Shown here: positions 33,628 to 35,005 of the stretch, piece by piece
Position numbering within the stretch: position 1 is the first letter of the stretch
How the letters are laid out: every line of letters starts with the position of its first letter
Origin: Microcystis aeruginosa LEGE 91341
Lineage (GTDB): Bacteria > Cyanobacteriota > Cyanobacteriia > Cyanobacteriales > Microcystaceae
Assembly: GCF_015206885.1 (NCBI RefSeq)
Contig: NZ_JADEXY010000030.1
Coordinates: 1 to 35,005, forward strand
Direction: 5' to 3'
Length of the DNA stretch: 35,005 bases
Notes under the pieces: model-generated
Databases searched by the model: none
Seen by the model: the letters and a program-made list of their open reading frames with translations, nothing else
Told to the model about the DNA's origin: nothing
Made by a program: the position numbers and the translations under genes

Positions 33628-34983
33628 ATGGAAAAGATTCAAGCACAGGCTCCTATCTCTCTAAAAAAATGTAGTCGAGAAAATATACTGGACTATTTTG
33701 AAAATGCTTGGCAATTAGAAGATATTCTGTTAAAAAGCATCATCAAAGAGGAAGCTTTTTATTGTAACCCTGACGATCTAAGAAATCCCCTCATTTTTTA
33801 TTTAGGTCATGCGGCGGCTTTTTATCTGAATAAATTGCAGATGGTTAACCTGTTAAAAAAAAGCCCTAATCCTGACTATGAATTATTGTTTGGAGTGGGA
33901 GTAGATCCAGCAACTCCCGCAGAATTAAACTCTGCTATCGCTCATATTCAGTGGCCTAGGGTGGATAAAGTTTGGGAATATCGACAACAAGTCTATGAAA
34001 TTGTGGTCGAAATAATTAAAAATGTACCTCTTAATCTTCCTATTCATCCGCAGCATTCTCTCTGGTCATTAATGATGGGAATTGAGCATCAGCGTGTTCA
34101 CTTTGAAACATCTTCAATGTTACTCAGACAACTGCCCTTAGATTGTCTGCAACGTCCTCAAGGTTGGCATTATGCCCCTTCTTTTGGTCAAGCTAGTCCT
34201 AATCAAATGGTGGAGGTTTCTGGGGGAATAGTAGAAATTGGTAAACCCCAAGATTCTCCTATTTATGGTTGGGATAATGAGTATGGTTATCGGCAAGTTC
34301 AAGTTAACAATTTTCTGGTGAGTAAATATATGATTACCAACGGAGAATTTAAAGAATTTGTCCATAATGGTGGCTACGAAAATCCCAGTTATTGGGATGA
34401 AGAAGCTTGGCAATGGAAAAATCACTATCAAGTCAAATATCCTAAATTTTGGCTGGTAGATGAGGGAGGAAATTATCAATATCGAGCCATGTTTGATGTT
34501 TTCGATTTACCTCTTGATTGGCCAGTAGAAGTGAACTATTATGAAGCGATCGCTTACTGTCGTTTTCAAGGTCAAGGAATACGTTTAATGACGGAAGCTG
34601 AGTGGAATTTAGTCACCTATGGCAGTCAAAAAAATCGATGTTATACCCTAGAAAACGATAAATTTGATGACTATAACCTCAATTTAAAATTCTGTTCTCC
34701 CACTCCCGTGGGAATGTTAAAAAATACGGGCAATAACTCAGAAATTTATGATTTACGCGGTAACGTCTGGGAATGGCTAGAAGATGATTTCAATCCCTTA
34801 ACTGACTTTCAACCCCATTACCTCTATGCTGACAATTCCACTCCTTTCTTTAATAGTCAACATAAAATGATGTTAGGAGGAGCTTGGGTGACTAACGGCA
34901 CAGAAATCCTACCCTACTATCGCAATTGGTTTCGCCGGAATTTTTATCAACACGCTGGTTTTAGAATCGCACAAAGTCTTTAG
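33628..34983 (+). CDS. egtB: Ergothioneine biosynthesis sulfoxide synthase EgtB
   Basis: A 451-residue non-haem iron enzyme that joins hercynine to a thiol donor (cysteine or gamma-glutamylcysteine) using oxygen. The N-terminal DinB-like helical bundle supplies the three-histidine iron site: His61 in YLGHAAAFY, and His154 and His158 in IEHQRVHFE. The C-terminal formylglycine-generating-enzyme-like domain (about 195-450) shows GWDNEYGYRQVQV, RLMTEAEWNLVTYG, YDLRGNVWEWLEDDF and the end YRNWFRRNFYQHAGFRIA. The length and all key residues are intact. Together with EgtD it should suffice for hercynyl-sulfoxide synthesis; no C-S lyase is adjacent. Confidence 0.95.
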   Translation: MEKIQAQAPISLKKCSRENILDYFENAWQLEDILLKSIIKEEAFYCNPDDLRNPLIFYLGHAAAFYLNKLQMVNLLKKSPNPDYELLFGVGVDPATPAELNSAIAHIQWPRVDKVWEYRQQVYEIVVEIIKNVPLNLPIHPQHSLWSLMMGIEHQRVHFETSSMLLRQLPLDCLQRPQGWHYAPSFGQASPNQMVEVSGGIVEIGKPQDSPIYGWDNEYGYRQVQVNNFLVSKYMITNGEFKEFVHNGGYENPSYWDEEAWQWKNHYQVKYPKFWLVDEGGNYQYRAMFDVFDLPLDWPVEVNYYEAIAYCRFQGQGIRLMTEAEWNLVTYGSQKNRCYTLENDKFDDYNLNLKFCSPTPVGMLKNTGNNSEIYDLRGNVWEWLEDDFNPLTDFQPHYLYADNSTPFFNSQHKMMLGGAWVTNGTEILPYYRNWFRRNFYQHAGFRIAQSL

Positions 34984-34984
34984 G

Positions 34985-35005
34985 TGGGGTGTGGGGTGTG
35001 GGGTG
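34985..35005. repeat. Heptanucleotide tandem repeat (TGGGGTG x 3 or more), cut by window edge
   Basis: Three perfect 7-bp units start two bases after the egtB stop and run to the last base of the window, so the array probably continues. It is a third, unrelated 7-mer STRR unit. Confidence 0.85.

Overview
The window comes from a bloom-forming unicellular cyanobacterium of the Microcystis aeruginosa type. The evidence is the many HIP1-like GCGATCGC sites, the heptanucleotide tandem repeats, the palindromic GGTGCGTTA/TAACGCACC intergenic repeats, a set of cyanobacterial genes (biliverdin reductase, NdhS, CP12, HypC/HypD, DUF3177), and above all an actin gene followed by a profilin gene. That pair is known as actM/pfnM from M. 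aeruginosa PCC 7806, so this is probably that strain or a close relative.

Layout. 1-3000: a cut-off membrane protein on the minus strand, a DUF721/DciA-like protein, a small Cys-rich protein and biliverdin reductase. 3005-3216: a probable non-autonomous mobile element (MITE) between biliverdin reductase and the next operon. 3220-5034 (minus): lgt and a LivH/NatD permease. 5108-5188: tRNA-Leu(UAG). 5250-7487: a transposon-like unit carrying actM and pfnM. It is bounded by long imperfect inverted arms and by a 9-bp direct repeat outside them. 7573-13248 (minus): Uma2 nuclease, clpB and a transketolase-like enzyme. 13615-15101: hypC and hypD, accessory genes for NiFe-hydrogenase maturation, with a possible NtcA site upstream. 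15376-16223: a small secreted protein convergent with an HNH endonuclease.

16845-27173 is a single 3442-residue gene. Its N-terminal half is a surface or adhesin-like array (two DUF4114 domains, Calx-beta, two near-identical tandem-95 repeats, seven cadherin/Ig-like repeats). An L-type lectin-like domain and a second domain appear to be nested inside one SdrD_B-type fold. Its C-terminal third is an RHS/YD-repeat shell ending in a short Cys-rich tail. A small DUF6968-like gene follows at once and is a candidate immunity partner.

27555-29223 is a decayed toxin-antitoxin-rich accessory patch. It holds a truncated DUF6883-like remnant, a DUF4926 gene, a complete HicB/HicA pair (HicA is only 59 residues), an antitoxin pseudogene with an internal stop, and several repeats. 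After 29224 the window returns to housekeeping genes: ndhS, a HAS-barrel protein, a coiled-coil membrane protein, cp12, a DUF3177 protein, and the egtD-egtB ergothioneine pair. A further heptanucleotide repeat is cut by the right edge.

The two regions most worth attention are the actM-pfnM unit, whose ends look like those of a transposed segment, and the giant lectin-RHS gene with its downstream partner.
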